Shown in pieces: positions 34,440 to 47,900 of a stretch of DNA of 64,000 nt; the first letter of the stretch is position 1, and every line of letters begins with the position of its first letter. Source of the DNA: Blasia pusilla (lineage: Eukaryota; Marchantiophyta; Marchantiopsida; Blasiales). Both the position numbers and the translations under genes were made by a program. The stretch lies in NCBI GenBank assembly GCA_050084515.1, contig CM114272.1:26102001-26166000 (forward strand). The letters are read 5' to 3'. The notes below the pieces were generated by a model, which saw only the letters and a program-made list of their open reading frames with translations, had not been told where the DNA came from and did not search any database.

Positions 34440-34995
34440 AGTCAGTCTTAGAAGATGGAGGATGACATATTAAGGAGGAGGATAACTTGAGTGAGCAAGT
34501 TACCACTTAGTTGGGGCTTGTTCGGAGCTATTTATCACTTTGGGCAAGTTTCCTATTTTGGAATTTGGTTGATTTTCCTATTAGGTGATTTTCCATTTAC
34601 ATACTATTAATGTTAGGGTCGAGGAGGTGAAATATGTGCTCATGTTATCGAGGAGAGACCTTAGGGAAGGAGAGAGAGTGTACCTCATTGAGAGAGAACT
34701 TGTAGAGCTCGTTCTCTCTTTATTGAGCCTCTTTTCATGAGGCGACCAAGCCATGACCATCTTTGCCTTGTATGTGTCTAACCCAAATCTCGTATCATGA
34801 GAGTGGGTTTGGCTTGATAAGGATAGAACTATGGAGTGTTTATACGTGCTTGCTGATTTCTTTAATTGGAGACCTTTCCGGTACATGATTGTTAGGATGT
34901 GTGGACTCCATGATTCAATACCATATCTTTTTTGGTGAATTTATGGATGGTGACAATGATGAAATTTGTGCAATGATGTGCATGTGCATAACATG
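34440..34995 (+). mobile_element. Diverged LTR fragment of element-B type
   Basis: GGAGAGAGAGTGTACCTCA, GAGAACTTG.AGAGCTCGTT, TTGAGCCTCTT..ATGAGGCG, CATGAGAGTGGGTTTGGC and TTAATTGGAGA..TTT.CGGTAC follow the element-B LTR order, with many differences. Confidence 0.6.
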
Positions 34996-36550
34996 GTAGC
35001 GAATCACCATCATCCTTGAAAATTTGATTCTATTCAACAACACCAAGGCCAGATGACACCACAACTCGAGTTTATAAATTTGATTGGTTATAAAAAATAG
35101 TGTTGCTCTTGCATTCACTTAAGCATAATTAAAAATGCTCTCTTGTAAGCATCCATTTATCTATTGACCTTATTGTGTAGAATGGGGCCATTATCTAGTT
35201 GGAAGAAAACCTATGGCATGTAGATGCATCACTGAAAACTATGAAGCTAATGAGAAATTATGAGATTGTCTCTGGACCACCTACTTTGGTCTTCTTGCTC
35301 TTGCCAGATAAAAACTCCATCTCCAGAACTTCAATTCCAAGTACATCAAATCCATTATCTCATGCAACATTTTGAATTCCCTCTTCTTGTAAGGCCATGT
35401 CAACTCTCGTGTCAATGTTGATGCTCCATGAAAACGATTTCTCTCACCACCAATTTGTTTGCCATAGAGTCACCCATATCCTATGCATCTTTAATTTGAT
35501 CCTCGCTACTTCGTACGCACTTAAATCGGTTGTACGTTGTTGCCATGAAATCTCTCCCCCCTAATTTCCTAGAACTCCCTACAATCATTTTTGGACCTAG
35601 AATAACACTATCATATGATTTGTGTAGCCTCATGTCAATGATATTGACACACTAAAAATCCAAAATCGAATCATATTCACATTGGACATGAAGCTCCAAA
35701 ATATGAAAACCGCTTCTAAAAATTGTAGGTGACGTCTAACTAACTCCACATGCACTATCTATTTTGCCTTCCTGAATGAAAGAGAGTAATTGATTAACAA
35801 GTGGCTCCAATCCCAAGTGTGTAGGAAATTGGAGGTTGGATTCCATGCTACACATCCAATCCTCATCTTTAAAATCAGCTCTTAGTTATCCAACTTTAAG
35901 GCAAATTTTGAAATTTCGGCCCACCTACTCTTAGACTAACCAGGATTTCACACTCATAAAGTGCGTGTCCATGGACTAGTGATTGTCCTAGGGACAAACA
36001 TATCCGTGCGGGCCAGACCACCCACATCCCACACCTGGGCTCGCTCCGCCCAAATCCCCACTCACAATCCCGCACCACATCCCCACAGCCCGCATCCCTC
36101 TCATGATCCCAAACTGCGTTCGGCATGCCTCCTGCTCACGTCCGATCCGTGGCCCTCTCAGCCAATGAGATCCCTCGAACTATCAGCGAATAGGATCCTT
36201 TGAAATTGATTCGAAAAATAAATTAAAAGATTTAAACTTAATCAAATCGTTAATCACAAAAAATTACTTTAAATCACTCCATTCACCCCACTTAGGCGAA
36301 CTAACATGTGATAATATAGGGGGGTGGGGGTATTCTCGGGCACGCATAATTGTCCAAAGTGTGGCTTTCCCCGGCTAAGAAACAGGTAGCTCCTCAACTT
36401 CCTGTTTTCATATTCTTCGGAGGCTCCATATTCCCGGGAGCTCCTGTTTCATATCTCGTCAGAAATACGTAGGTGAACCATTTGGAAGTATTTCGGGATA
36501 TTTCAATGCGTCGTGTCGTGGTAAAACTACCGCCCCCTCTTCTTCCGGAA

Positions 36551-36694
36551 GCAACTGAATGCGAGTCCTGGGAGCTTCTCATGGACAATTCTATCCAGGA
36601 TGATCCCCCTAGATTCTGTGACAAAAAATTATGGCAGCAATTGAATGCGAGTCCTGGGATCTTCTCGTGGAAAATTAATTCTATGTAGGATGAT
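36551..36694. repeat. Imperfect direct duplication (~55 bp, two copies) in the dynein 3' flank
   Basis: GAATGCGAGTCCTGGGA with CTTCTC.TGGA.AATT and GATGAT follow each other at 36551-36604 and 36637-36694. It lies 140-280 bp past the dynein stop codon, so probably in its 3' UTR. Confidence 0.7.
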
Positions 36695-36831
36695 GTACAG
36701 TGGATCAGGTGTGTTGAGGAGCCTGTGTATCCTATGCTGCTGTAGATCCAGGAGGAGCACAGGATGGGAGAAGTTGTTTGGAAGCCAGGCTTTTGGAGCA
36801 GATGAGGTGCAGCTGGGGAGACCAAATCACT

Positions 36832-38977
36832 CTAGTACGGAGTCTGGCAGAGTAGTGCGATTCCCTGTAGAATCCAGAAGTCGGGGGTGGTGTCGGGATC
36901 GATGGCGAGGCTGACGTTGAGAATGTAGTTGGACGAGGCTCCAGTCGTTGTTAGCACTCCAGCTCTCACATGGGTTTTGTACAAAGGACACTGGTACTCG
37001 TTTGGGGGTGGCTTGTAATTGATGGTGGGAATAAAATGCACCACCGGCAGCTTTGAGTAAATTTCACCTGCAAAACGCAGAAACGTCTCGGAGTAAGTGA
37101 CTCCACCCCACAAGTACGTTATTCTGAGCTCAGTGTGCATCTGTTTCTCATGCTCCATAATTTGACAAGTTTTCTTGGAGGAGGTGGATTGAAGTGGGAC
37201 TCATGGGAAGTCCAGCATTCACGAGTCCCTGGGACGGTGCTCAATGCCCAGAATAGTTCAAGCCATCAGATTCAATTTTTGACCACTTGGACATTGGGGA
37301 TGTCGGTAGTGAATGCCTGAAGGGATGCACATCTTGTGGGCCGGGAGGTGAGCAGCTTTGAGAGAGAGCGGACAGAACGCACCAGGTAGAGCTTCCACCA
37401 AGCACTTGTGCTTGCGATCCCAACGTGCACCGTCTAAGTAAAGGCCACTTATGTAGAGACCGTCCTCGGGTTGCTGTTTGACATCCTCAGCATCTTCGAA
37501 TGTCATGATCTTGAAGCCAAAATTGAGGGTATCGATCGGTATCTGATATTTCCTCGCATGGTTTTGTAATGCTCCAGTCATGAAGCCCTGCTCAACCGAT
37601 ACGCAAGTTGTAAATTCAGCTTTCAGCCCTGATTTAGGAGGTAAGAGAGGCGGGTCTACAGCGACAATTTTACATATTGCGCTCAATATGCCACCTGCTG
37701 CGAAATAGAAATTGGACGTCAGCTTTGACATTTGCTGCAGTGGCAAGGACCTTACAGTATCAGCTTGTGGATCCTGCCTGTTGACCATTATTTGTGATTT
37801 GGTACCCATGAATGGTTGGCTGACGTGAGCTGTTACAGGGTCAGGAATCTATGCATGAAGAATCCTCAGTTCAGCTGACAGACTTGTGGAGATGCAGTCA
37901 GATGGAACTCCAAGTGTTTCCATGGTGAGGGTCGGTCGAGCGTTTCCTGATCTGATCTTAAATACATTAGCGAGAGTGGTTTACCTGAGGGAAGAAGAAG
38001 CCTGGCAACCAGAAGCATTTTGGATTTCCGTCTTTGATCCAAGACCGCATGAACTCCATTCTTTTGTGGTAGTCTATTATCCAAGAGGACAGAGGTTTCA
38101 GTGACGGATACGCTACAGCATTCCACAGTTCAGGGACCTTGTTAGCGAGGAAGTTGTTGAACATGGACTCCAGCTCTGCAGACATGACAACGAATCCTTT
38201 GATTGCTCGCTGAAGCTCCACCAAAGTGGCTTTCATTTTCTTTAGGAGCCGATTGAACCTCTCAGATTCCTGCCAGACAAGCGAGAGATACCTCAAGTCA
38301 CCATTCACCAGAAGGGTACCTACTGATCTTCATGCATCCAAATGAAAGGGAAGGGCACAATCCAATCGGCAAGTTCAGATCGAGTAAAGGTGGGACAGTT
38401 GACCACGATTCTTGATATGGGTGGTGAGAATCTTTACGCAGAGGCAAACTGGTGGCAATTGAATTCCAAGGAGAAGTAGGCACGATTAGAGACGATTGTG
38501 TAGATTTTACGAGTACCTGCTGCAATACCACCAGCAAGGAGTTAACTTGCCCACTAGCTCCAAATTCCGCTATGTTTATCGTTGCTTCTTCAGGCAGTAA
38601 GGGACCAGGTAGTCCTTCCAGGAGCTTGGCTGCCAACTCTAGGATAGTGTCTCCAACGTTCTTCCCAGCTCCCCCTGTGCTCGCCTTAGGTTGGATGCTA
38701 GCGACCACATCAAGAATTTTGTTGCTCTCTTGATGTTGGAAGGTCAAATTTGCATTTTCATGCATACCAAACAACTCGGGGCCCTCGGCTGTTGGGAATG
38801 TCTTGATATAGTCAACATAGGAGCTATGAGACCCTTCTGGAGGGGAGACATACACGCTAGTACTTGTGAAAGCATAGTTGTCTGACAGCACTCCAGGATC
38901 ATAATAGAGTTTTAAAGTACTCATGAGGCATCTCCTGTCAAGATCATCTGTGACACGTCCTCCATAGTTGATTTCAC
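36832..38977 (-). CDS. Dynein heavy chain: C-terminal domain exons
   Basis: Exons 38517-38977 ([33 protein letters not shown]), 37985-38269 ([29 protein letters not shown]), 37383-37587 ([32 protein letters not shown]) and 36832-37067 ([34 protein letters not shown]). The stop is TAG at 36832-36834. The C-terminus ends [10 protein letters not shown], of normal length for axonemal chains. Confidence 0.95.
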
Positions 38978-41900
38978 CTGCAAGTTAGATGACGAGTTCT
39001 TTCAACATCCCCTGACCAAGAAACTTCCATTTCATGATTCACTTGAACTCCCTCTGCACACAGAAGTTTATTATGAAAGGCGACAACTGTACTCAGTCGT
39101 GAGTTAATATCAGATACACATTACAGTGTACGATGGAGAACAGTCGGTTAATAGAATTATATAAACTTCTCATGTAATGGGCTTCTTGTAAGTTTTGCAG
39201 AATGTCCTGGGCGAAAGGTCCTTACAAGTGCTGCGGAGAAAATGTTTGACATGGCGTGCATGTGCTGAACACCAGTGCGTCTTTTGTTCCTTGACCCAAA
39301 AGGACTACTATACCTGTCACGTATAGCAGAGCAGGCCAAGGGATATCATCTTGCTCCTCCAAAAACATGAAGAGAGTCTGAAGAGCACACTCGAGGTCAC
39401 TGCTGTTGAAGTCATACTTCACGTTCCATCCCAAAGGACCAAATTTTCTCCTCTCCTGTATGACTGTATCATGAGGCAACCGGATCAGTCCTGGTATAAA
39501 CTACACAATGAGGTGAAGAATATATACTGGGAGAGATCCGATGACCTCAGATTCACACCAAGATTCTTGACATGTCTAATTTCTCTGATACTCTGACATG
39601 AATTCAGTCACCTGGGTAAAAATTACCCGGCTAATAGGGGAAGAATTCTCCCTCATGCAGAAAGCAGCACAGAGATTGTTTTTCTTATATGAGTCGCATT
39701 TCTGTAGTTCAGAAGACGTTCAGCTGTACTATTAGATGCCTCGCGATCGTCATAACAATACTTCACAGTTAATCCTATGGCTGCCTGCCAAACCTAGGAA
39801 GAAGCATGGCTATTAGGGAATAGAGAGGGATAAGCCTTGTTGTGTGCTTAGTGACTCCTTCGTCTGTGCTTAGTTGGAGAGCATTGGCGACGATATTGGT
39901 CAGAAAATCAACTTGCCTGCATGGAAGAAGGCAATACCAAAGACCAATTTTTTCCAGGGTTTTAACTTGGAGCAACTTTCCAGAAATCCCTCTGTAACGT
40001 TTGTATATGACTGTAACATGTTCGCTCGGACTCCTTTTGGAGGCTCGTTTGTTAGCTTGATGCCGTTCTGCACATTTTGAAGAGTCTTTGAGATGGTAGC
40101 AAAGAGCGTAGCTCAAACATTGGGGTCCACGTGCTGGGAGTCTGAAGTTGAAATGCTTTTATCCTAGCAGAGGGAAAACCGGAGGATGACTAGGGGACAG
40201 ATTGAGGCGAATTTTCAAAGATCTAGATCAGTAGTCCAAAAGTCTGTAGGTACTATGTCATCTGTAAGAAAATTCATAGTGTTCACAAATGCAGCCTAAT
40301 AAATGAAATGTGAGCTATGAATTTTTTTTATAAAATGCAAGAGGCTGGAGCTTAATATGTGGTGGAATATTTATAAAAGCTAAAGCGGGAAGCCTCACAC
40401 GTATTTCAGATCTCCCTTCACAAATCATGGAGCGAGCAGCACAAACGAGCCATCAAGATGAAAGAGATCCATGTTACCTGTCAACATTGAAAGCTACTGC
40501 AAGGGTCAGAGAGTGACCTGGAGAACTGGAACAGGAAAATCCTTGGACGGGAATGATGTAAGCCACAGACGGAATTCAGGATGAATGTCAGCCTTCTCTG
40601 GCAGGAATTTCTCAACAATCCGCTCCATAGGAATCATCCACGAGCTTGCCAAGTGACAATTCTGCAAGCATACCCAGTCACCAGATTTTCTAGATTTTTG
40701 AATCAAGGTTTCTGCAACTGGCCCCTGACCTTGTCCAAGAGAGATCATGTGCAACCTATCTCCCGCTTTTCGATCCATTTTCTCAGCAAATCGTTGAAGC
40801 ATACCGGAGGGATCAGCACCTGTAGTAAGAATGAAGATTACAGGATTTATACAGGACGTATCCTTGAAGATATCTTCCAGCTGGAGCGGGATACTCCCGA
40901 TAAACTTTGGACCAAGATATGTCCTAACGAATGACTCCACTCCAAATACCAGTTTTTCTCCCCTCATCACCTTGAGCATCAGAAGACGTTGGAATGGAGT
41001 TGTCCTTTTAGGCCAGCTAGATGGAAACGTAAATGTGTGGGGCTCGACGGTCTTAAAATATGGTGCCCAATGCTGAGCCCAATTTTGGCATATGTCCTTA
41101 GTCAGACCAGCAAACGTTTCTGGTAGGGTCTCTTCAAGCTGTACAACACTAACCCAGACTCTGTCTGGTATAAGGCGAGCATCAGGATTAGAGAGTGCTC
41201 CCTCTGGTACTGTATCAGAGCCTCCCAAAAGAAAAAACATCCAGTCTTCTTGCTTGATTTCACCCATATATTTCATGATGGAGGAGCATATCAGGAAGGA
41301 GAATGTCAACTTATGTTCTTCAAACAAACCCCGGCTGACGCTCAGGTACAAAAATTCTGTCATGTACTGGATAAGTATCTGCAGCCGATCTTCCAGTACC
41401 TCTGACCTGGGGCTTGCATCTATGCACTGGTTAAAGAGCTGAGCAAAGTACGAGAGGGAGTACTGGTACATGCTGTCAATGACGGCAAGGTCAGAAATAA
41501 TAAAGTAGAGAATGGAACCCCTTTTTGCAACAACACGATACTCCTCTCGAGCTGATTTAATTTCTTTCTCAGTGATTTCTGCCTGCTTCACTCGATCTTG
41601 AATTACTCCTGATGTCAGCTTGGAATTATTAAGAGTGTTAATCAAGACTTCGTCGTCCAAGATATTGCCTTCACTTTCTTTTAAGAGCCTTAATATTTTA
41701 TCTTCCAAATCCTTAAGCTGTTTCTTGTCACTGCTTATACTCACCACCAGTCGGTCATTTTGCTCTTCCAGATCTGATCTTTCCTTTCGTACGACATCTC
41801 CAAGAAGCTGGTCTTCTAACCCAACCATGGTGACAGTGAAATTTACCAGCGTCACCTTTATACAAACCTCTGGTAGATAATGTGGGTTGGATAGTTTCGT

Positions 41901-44900
41901 TGTCATGTACAACTTGAAGCGTGGATCATAATCTACATCTGTATCACCAAGTCTTATAAGCCAACGACCCTTCTTCTCAAAAACCTGCTCATATCATAAT
42001 ACACCCGTCATTTTGCGGTACTTGCCATGGTAGTACAAGAGGATAAAAGGTGATGAATTCTGAAATGTAGTGACCTGAACTCCGAGTAGGAAAGAGCAGG
42101 AAACGTGGAATTAGGCTGGAGGCAAGATCTTGCCTGCTTTTGTAAGATGGGTTCCAGAGCAGGATCGAGAGTATCCCCAATGTCCTCCAACAGTACTGGA
42201 TTCCCAATCCTGATGCTGCTTTCAAGAGTTCTAAGCAGTGTCGAATCGGAAAGTCGGACAACACGCAAACCATTCTTGGCTTCCATGGCTTTGATCCAGC
42301 TATTTGCTTGCCCTTGGGGATCTATCATCAAAGGCCATCTCCTGCCTCTTGTGACTAGAATTCCGTTATCCACTGACACATTGTCTGATGGAAGGCCCCA
42401 TATACTCCATTCCCGCACTTCAACAGCTGTTGCAAGTATTCCTCTCAGCGAGCAATCATCAGAAACAGGAATATCCTCATCCTGGTAGAGAAAGAAAGCC
42501 TTTAATATACGTATTGATGGTTTTCTACTTGAGTAGTAGTACAGAAAAACGACTCATTCTATCGAGACTATTCTTTGTTCGTCTTTCAACTATGGGAGCC
42601 ACGTCAAAATGTCTCAAAGCTAGTATTTTTTAATGGGTGAAGCCCAACCCTAGCTTCACAACGAAATTAGGGCAGACAAAGGAGGAACTCAATCAACACC
42701 TCTGTTAGATTCACTGGATACACTTAGACCTAGAAGGAAAGCATCACCTTGCATCGCTGAATCCAACTTTTTACGAGTTCTGCCCGATAGGGACCTGAGA
42801 AAGCTCCATAGTATGAGATACAAACTGCACATAGAAACACGTCCCCCACAAGCAGCTTTCTTTTCTCCCCAATTTCTGCAGCTGTTTCTCGCCAGCGCAC
42901 CTGTTCGAGTGAATTTCTGAATGAGGCAAAGGGCACTCTATAGTCCACGATCACAACTGGTGTGACGCAATTATCTGTATACGCTCATTTGAATGCACGT
43001 GGGCTCATATGACTTCTACGAGAGAAGAAGGTAGCGACTCAATTGCTCTGGGAGGACAATGAGAATAAACTTCCTTTCCACTTCCATCTTAACATGCCTG
43101 TTATTCTAGGTTACTTGCTTGTTTTGGTCCATACTACCTTAAGAAAGATTATGGTAATGACACACGCTGTGGATGAGTGAAGGAGGAGTTCACCGCTTCA
43201 TCTCCAAGAGCAGAAGTTAGCTTTCCAGCTCTTATGAGACGATTTTCAGTGAGCAAAGCTTGACCCTGTAATCTGTCCATATCAGCTTGTACTTGGTCCA
43301 AGTTGGCCTTCAACTTCGCAACCTGCTCCTCCACATCTGCAAGCTGCTTCTGCTTAGTTGCCAGTGTGTCTGCTGCAAGTTTCAGGGCTGCTTCCGCCTG
43401 GTTTAATGCTGCTTTCTTCGGAGCAACGACTTTGGCTACATCCGCGTACACATTCATTGCACGAACCCACATGCACATGCTCGTTGCTGCATTACTCTGT
43501 TTTTGCACAGCTTCTGGTATAAACAATGGATCATTGATGTACCTTTGAAGCTTTTTCTGAATTTGCGGTGTTATGGCATCTTTATTGTACTCCATGAGCC
43601 GTTTTATGAACGCGACGTCTGCCATGATCTGAAAGGAATCACTCCATTTTGTCAGTGGTCTCGCGTAGACCTTTTTATAGAGATTTTGAATGCCAGTCCA
43701 ACAAAATGGAAAATCAAAGACCAAAATTACAGAGGCTCCATCTCAAGAGTTTCTGTTTCAAGAGCATCACCTCTAACTGGAAGTGTCCTCAACTTGAATG
43801 CTGACACGTTCTCAGGCTGCTAATAAGTAGCTTTTTTAGGGAGGAATGACAAAAGTTTATGGATTCACCTTCTTTGCACTATCCCATCCCACAGGCTCTC
43901 CTAAGAGAATGCACACGGCCTCCATGGTGATTAACACTAGAGACGGCGGCTTTGCAAAAGATTTAAGCTCAGTGATGTCGCTCTTGTTGAGGGCATTCAG
44001 AGCTTCCACGGCTGCATTCAATGCAGGCATTGCTGCATCCAGGTCCTTCTGAGCATCATCTTTGATCAGTTGTGTCTCAGCTGCCTGCACCTTAACTTGA
44101 GTTTCCTCGATGGCCACTGTTTCTTTCACCTGTTCCCAATTCATACAGTCCCACACGAATTAATGACGTTGACCTCAAAAGCTTCTGCATACAGGTTGTC
44201 TGCCAAGGTAGGCGGCAAACCTGTTCAACCAAGGCACAGGTGAAGTTTCCCCTGAGAGATGATATCGACGCACAAAATTGGTGGACAAATGGATCTAGAT
44301 GTACAAGCAGGTGTATGTGCGATCATGGCTGTTTGATCTTATTCTCTTGGAGTCTTTACTTTGTCAAAATGTCCCTATGAAATACTCGCTCTTAGATCAT
44401 TTGATGCGTGTAAGATTTACTACGACATGGATCTATTTGGGGCTCCAACACTACCTTTTGTGCGGCAGCAGTTTCCAGAGAGACTTGTTTAAGGAGTTTG
44501 TCGGTTATTGCTGACTTCTCTGCCAGTATCGGCTGCAGCTCTCCTAGCTCGATCTGCAGAAGTTTGCTTGCAATTGGACTCGTTAGATTGTAAGCTGCCT
44601 TAGATAGAACTTATGACAATAAGCTGCATTTAAGATCCAAACAAGTTGACTAGATAGGTGAGGGCATCCAATTTACGATACCGATTCATCGGAAGCAACA
44701 TTCTCTGGATTGAACTCCTCCGAATCACCGTGACGAGATGTGGAACTGTGGCAAAGGTCAGCTTTCAGGAATGTAGACGGTTTTCAGACTTCCGAGTGTG
44801 TGATGACCATCTTAGGTAGGTGCAGCATTTTTTATATGCACGTGAATGAGTACCTTCATTGTAGCAATGAGTTCATTGGTCTCCTTGAGTTTGTTCAGAC

Positions 44901-47900
44901 CGTTCAAGAACCGATCTTGAGCAGCATAGCTTTCTTTACGTTTCTCATTCAGCAACTCTACGTAGAGATTGACACAATCGAGGTATGACTTGGGGGTGAT
45001 GTAGTATTTCCTCCTTAGCTCATTGTAGAATTTGGTGGCCATCTCGGACACTGATGTGTGGATCGATACACACATATTCGCGACCTTCTTTTTGACCTGT
45101 TAAAACGTTTGAATGCAAACCAACCGAAGTTACAACCAAATCAGGAAGACATGCAGGAAAAGCCTTGAATCTTAAGGTGCCTCTTGTGTTTCAACCTGTT
45201 GACACTGCTCCACCATGAGAACATACCCACTTAACTTCCTGTGTTGTGATATGATAAGAAGCCAGAGGATATCAATTTAGTTTGATTGCATTTCTTAGGA
45301 TTGAAGCAAAGAAGATGTGAACCGAGGGCTTAGGATGGAATCCTACCAACTCGCTGCCCAAGTCAACACCTCCTAAAAAGAAGTTGCTGACTGTCAGGAG
45401 TGCTTCTTCGGGCCACTCATCAAACCAGTCGATGGTGCAGCAGTTGATAAGAGATGGGAACTGGCGACAGCGAGACCTGAAGGATTCACCTACTGGGCTC
45501 ATACAAAGGACTACATGAATAAACTCTCGTGATCTGTTGATGAAGCAATTATAAAGCGAGTCTTTGGTCAAGGGGATTCCGAGGGTGAGAGCATATTCTC
45601 GAATGTCCACACACAGACGCTCTTTTTCATCAGGAGTAAAGAGTCCTGGGACCTCCCCTGAATTCAGTAAATTGTTTATGTCCTCCACGAAGCCCTCGTT
45701 CACGATTTGGGTGTCCGTAAACAAGAACGTTATTGGTTTTCCATCAATACCTGACACAGATTCAGAACAGAAGCCAGAGAGGCAAACTGGATTCGTTGAG
45801 AACCCATTTATGATCATAAGTAACATCATGAAGCAATACTGGAGCAGATCTACATTTCCTGGTTTTATTTTTAAGGGTTCACTGCTTCATCGGTGTTACT
45901 CGACATTCTTCTTTCCATGTCAGTCTCGAATAAACAATACTCTTCATTATCGTGATCCATAGCAACGAGCTGAAAAATCAGGTACTACGAAGCTGAATTT
46001 CCAGTTGTGTCAAGATATTCTTTTCAAATCTACTTCCCACTCAACTATATGTAGTCATAATTCAAAACACAACGCAATTGCAGAGTACGAACCAGCAATT
46101 TTGTAGATCTTTTTGAGATCCTCTCTGAATTCGAAGTTGCTGTATCCTTTCGTGAGCTCTATCTGGAAGCAGGTATACTCAGATAGGAAGCACGCAAAGC
46201 GAGTGAGACTCTGCTTTCCAGATCCACCTACTCCAACAAGCATTGCATTTCCTCGTGGCTGCCTCAAAATTCGTGTAATCCTCGCAACATGCGCGATGGC
46301 ATCTTTGAAGAACACCAGTTTCATTACTTTTGGAGTACTCATGTTGTAGTCTTCCAGGTAATCTTTAAAGAGCTGTGGAAGTTTTGAAAAATCCGTCACC
46401 TAAACGATAGAGAGGATCAAATTAGTGCTTCCGGCTGACTGCTTGTAAGCACTGAGATGGACAGATTTAAGGACGAATCAATAAGTCTCATTAAAAGTAA
46501 AAGGTGGTCACTCCTCAAGTTACACAACTCTCCTGAAGATTAAGATCCTTCTAGTCCTGTGCCTCTGCGGAAACTCTACCCTCTCGACCAAAGCTTCTTG
46601 CACCATCAATCGTGCCACCTCGAGTTCCACTTATTTCAGAAGTGACACACTAGTTCTGGAGAGAATCTGAAAGAAATTTGAGATTGGGTTAAAGCCCACT
46701 TGCTCATAACGTTTATCCTCGGCAGCATATCCGGGCCTGAGGAAGTCTCCATACATAATAATCTGGTCCTCGAAGATCTCCTTATGGGTTTCTATAGTCT
46801 CCATACTACGTTTCATAAGTTCATGCACTATTGTGGTGAAGTAGAGCTTGTCTTCAGCACTAATAAGTCGATCATGGAAGACTCGCATGCTTTCATGGAT
46901 CCAGAGATTTCGAAGCTGCTTCTTTGTTGCACAGTCCACGGGCTTCACCATGAGAATTCCCTGGTTCCAAAGGCTTAAGAATTTTATGATTTGGTTTCCA
47001 CACCGTCAGCAGTTGTCCCAAGCTCTGAGTAAAACTAGGAGGTGCAGGGTGACCAGTACCACCAACAGTGGATCTTGGGAAGTATGAATCCTACTTGTGA
47101 AGTTTGCTTAGCCATAATCTTGGCAAATGTTCTGGTATTCTCAGGACTCGTTGAGCGGTGATCATTAAGTCTACTGATTCGTTTGTTTCTGCGCTACAAG
47201 TTATATAGGCAAGACCAGAGAGTATTTCCAGAAAGGTCAATGGGGTGAATGGACTATGTTCAATGACCTGAAAGATTTTAGAGACATCTCGAAGGTTGAA
47301 GGTGTAGTGGGACTTCTGAGGTGTGGGAAGAAGCTCGTGGCTCATCCTCATGAAGACCTCAACGCTGCAGTCAACAATTGGTTTCGACAGGGCCTTACAT
47401 TCAGCAGGGAAAACAGCAAGAAATCCACTCAAAATTGCCCCAAAGATTGTTCTCAAGGTCATCTCTGTTGGAGGCTGCACGCTAACCATGCTGAAATGTC
47501 GAAAGAACCTCGGTGTCACCTGCATTCCAGAATTTGAAAGAATGAAGGCATTCTCTCTTTTAACTTGGAAAGCACCGGCTGATGGTTCCAAACATCTAAA
47601 ATTCGAGTGCCTGCTTTTACCTCATTCCGACCACCACCTGGTGGCCCACAAGCTGCAGCTATGGTCATGTCCTCGATGTCCTTCCAGAAGAGGTGGACGC
47701 GATCATAGAAACCCTTGAAGTCTTGGAACTGTCTCAACAGCTCAATCGGTGGTTGTGCGAGGTATTTCTCCCTCATGGGCATGTTCACGTCATCCACGAA
47801 GCACACTATTTTTTTGCCAGACGGTCCTCCATATCGGTTTTTCCTCTTTTTCTCCAGCTTGCTTTCAATCGCTTCCTGACCCACGATGCAGGTTGTTGGA

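Larger units (their letters stand above)
33011..36470. other. AT-rich spacer with LTR debris
   Basis: No gene recognised. Two diverged LTR pieces: 33840-34080, minus sense, weak (CATATCATTGCCACACATAC resembles the LTR tail); and 34440-34995, plus sense. 35960-36200 is a GC-rich island with CCAAT of unknown meaning. A 165-codon plus-strand frame at 33820-34317 overlaps the LTR piece and has no domain. Confidence 0.5.

Noticed and set aside
36394-36825. 143-codon minus-strand frame after the dynein stop
   Set aside because: Overlaps the duplicated 3' flank and has no homology; the dynein C-terminus ends normally at 36832.
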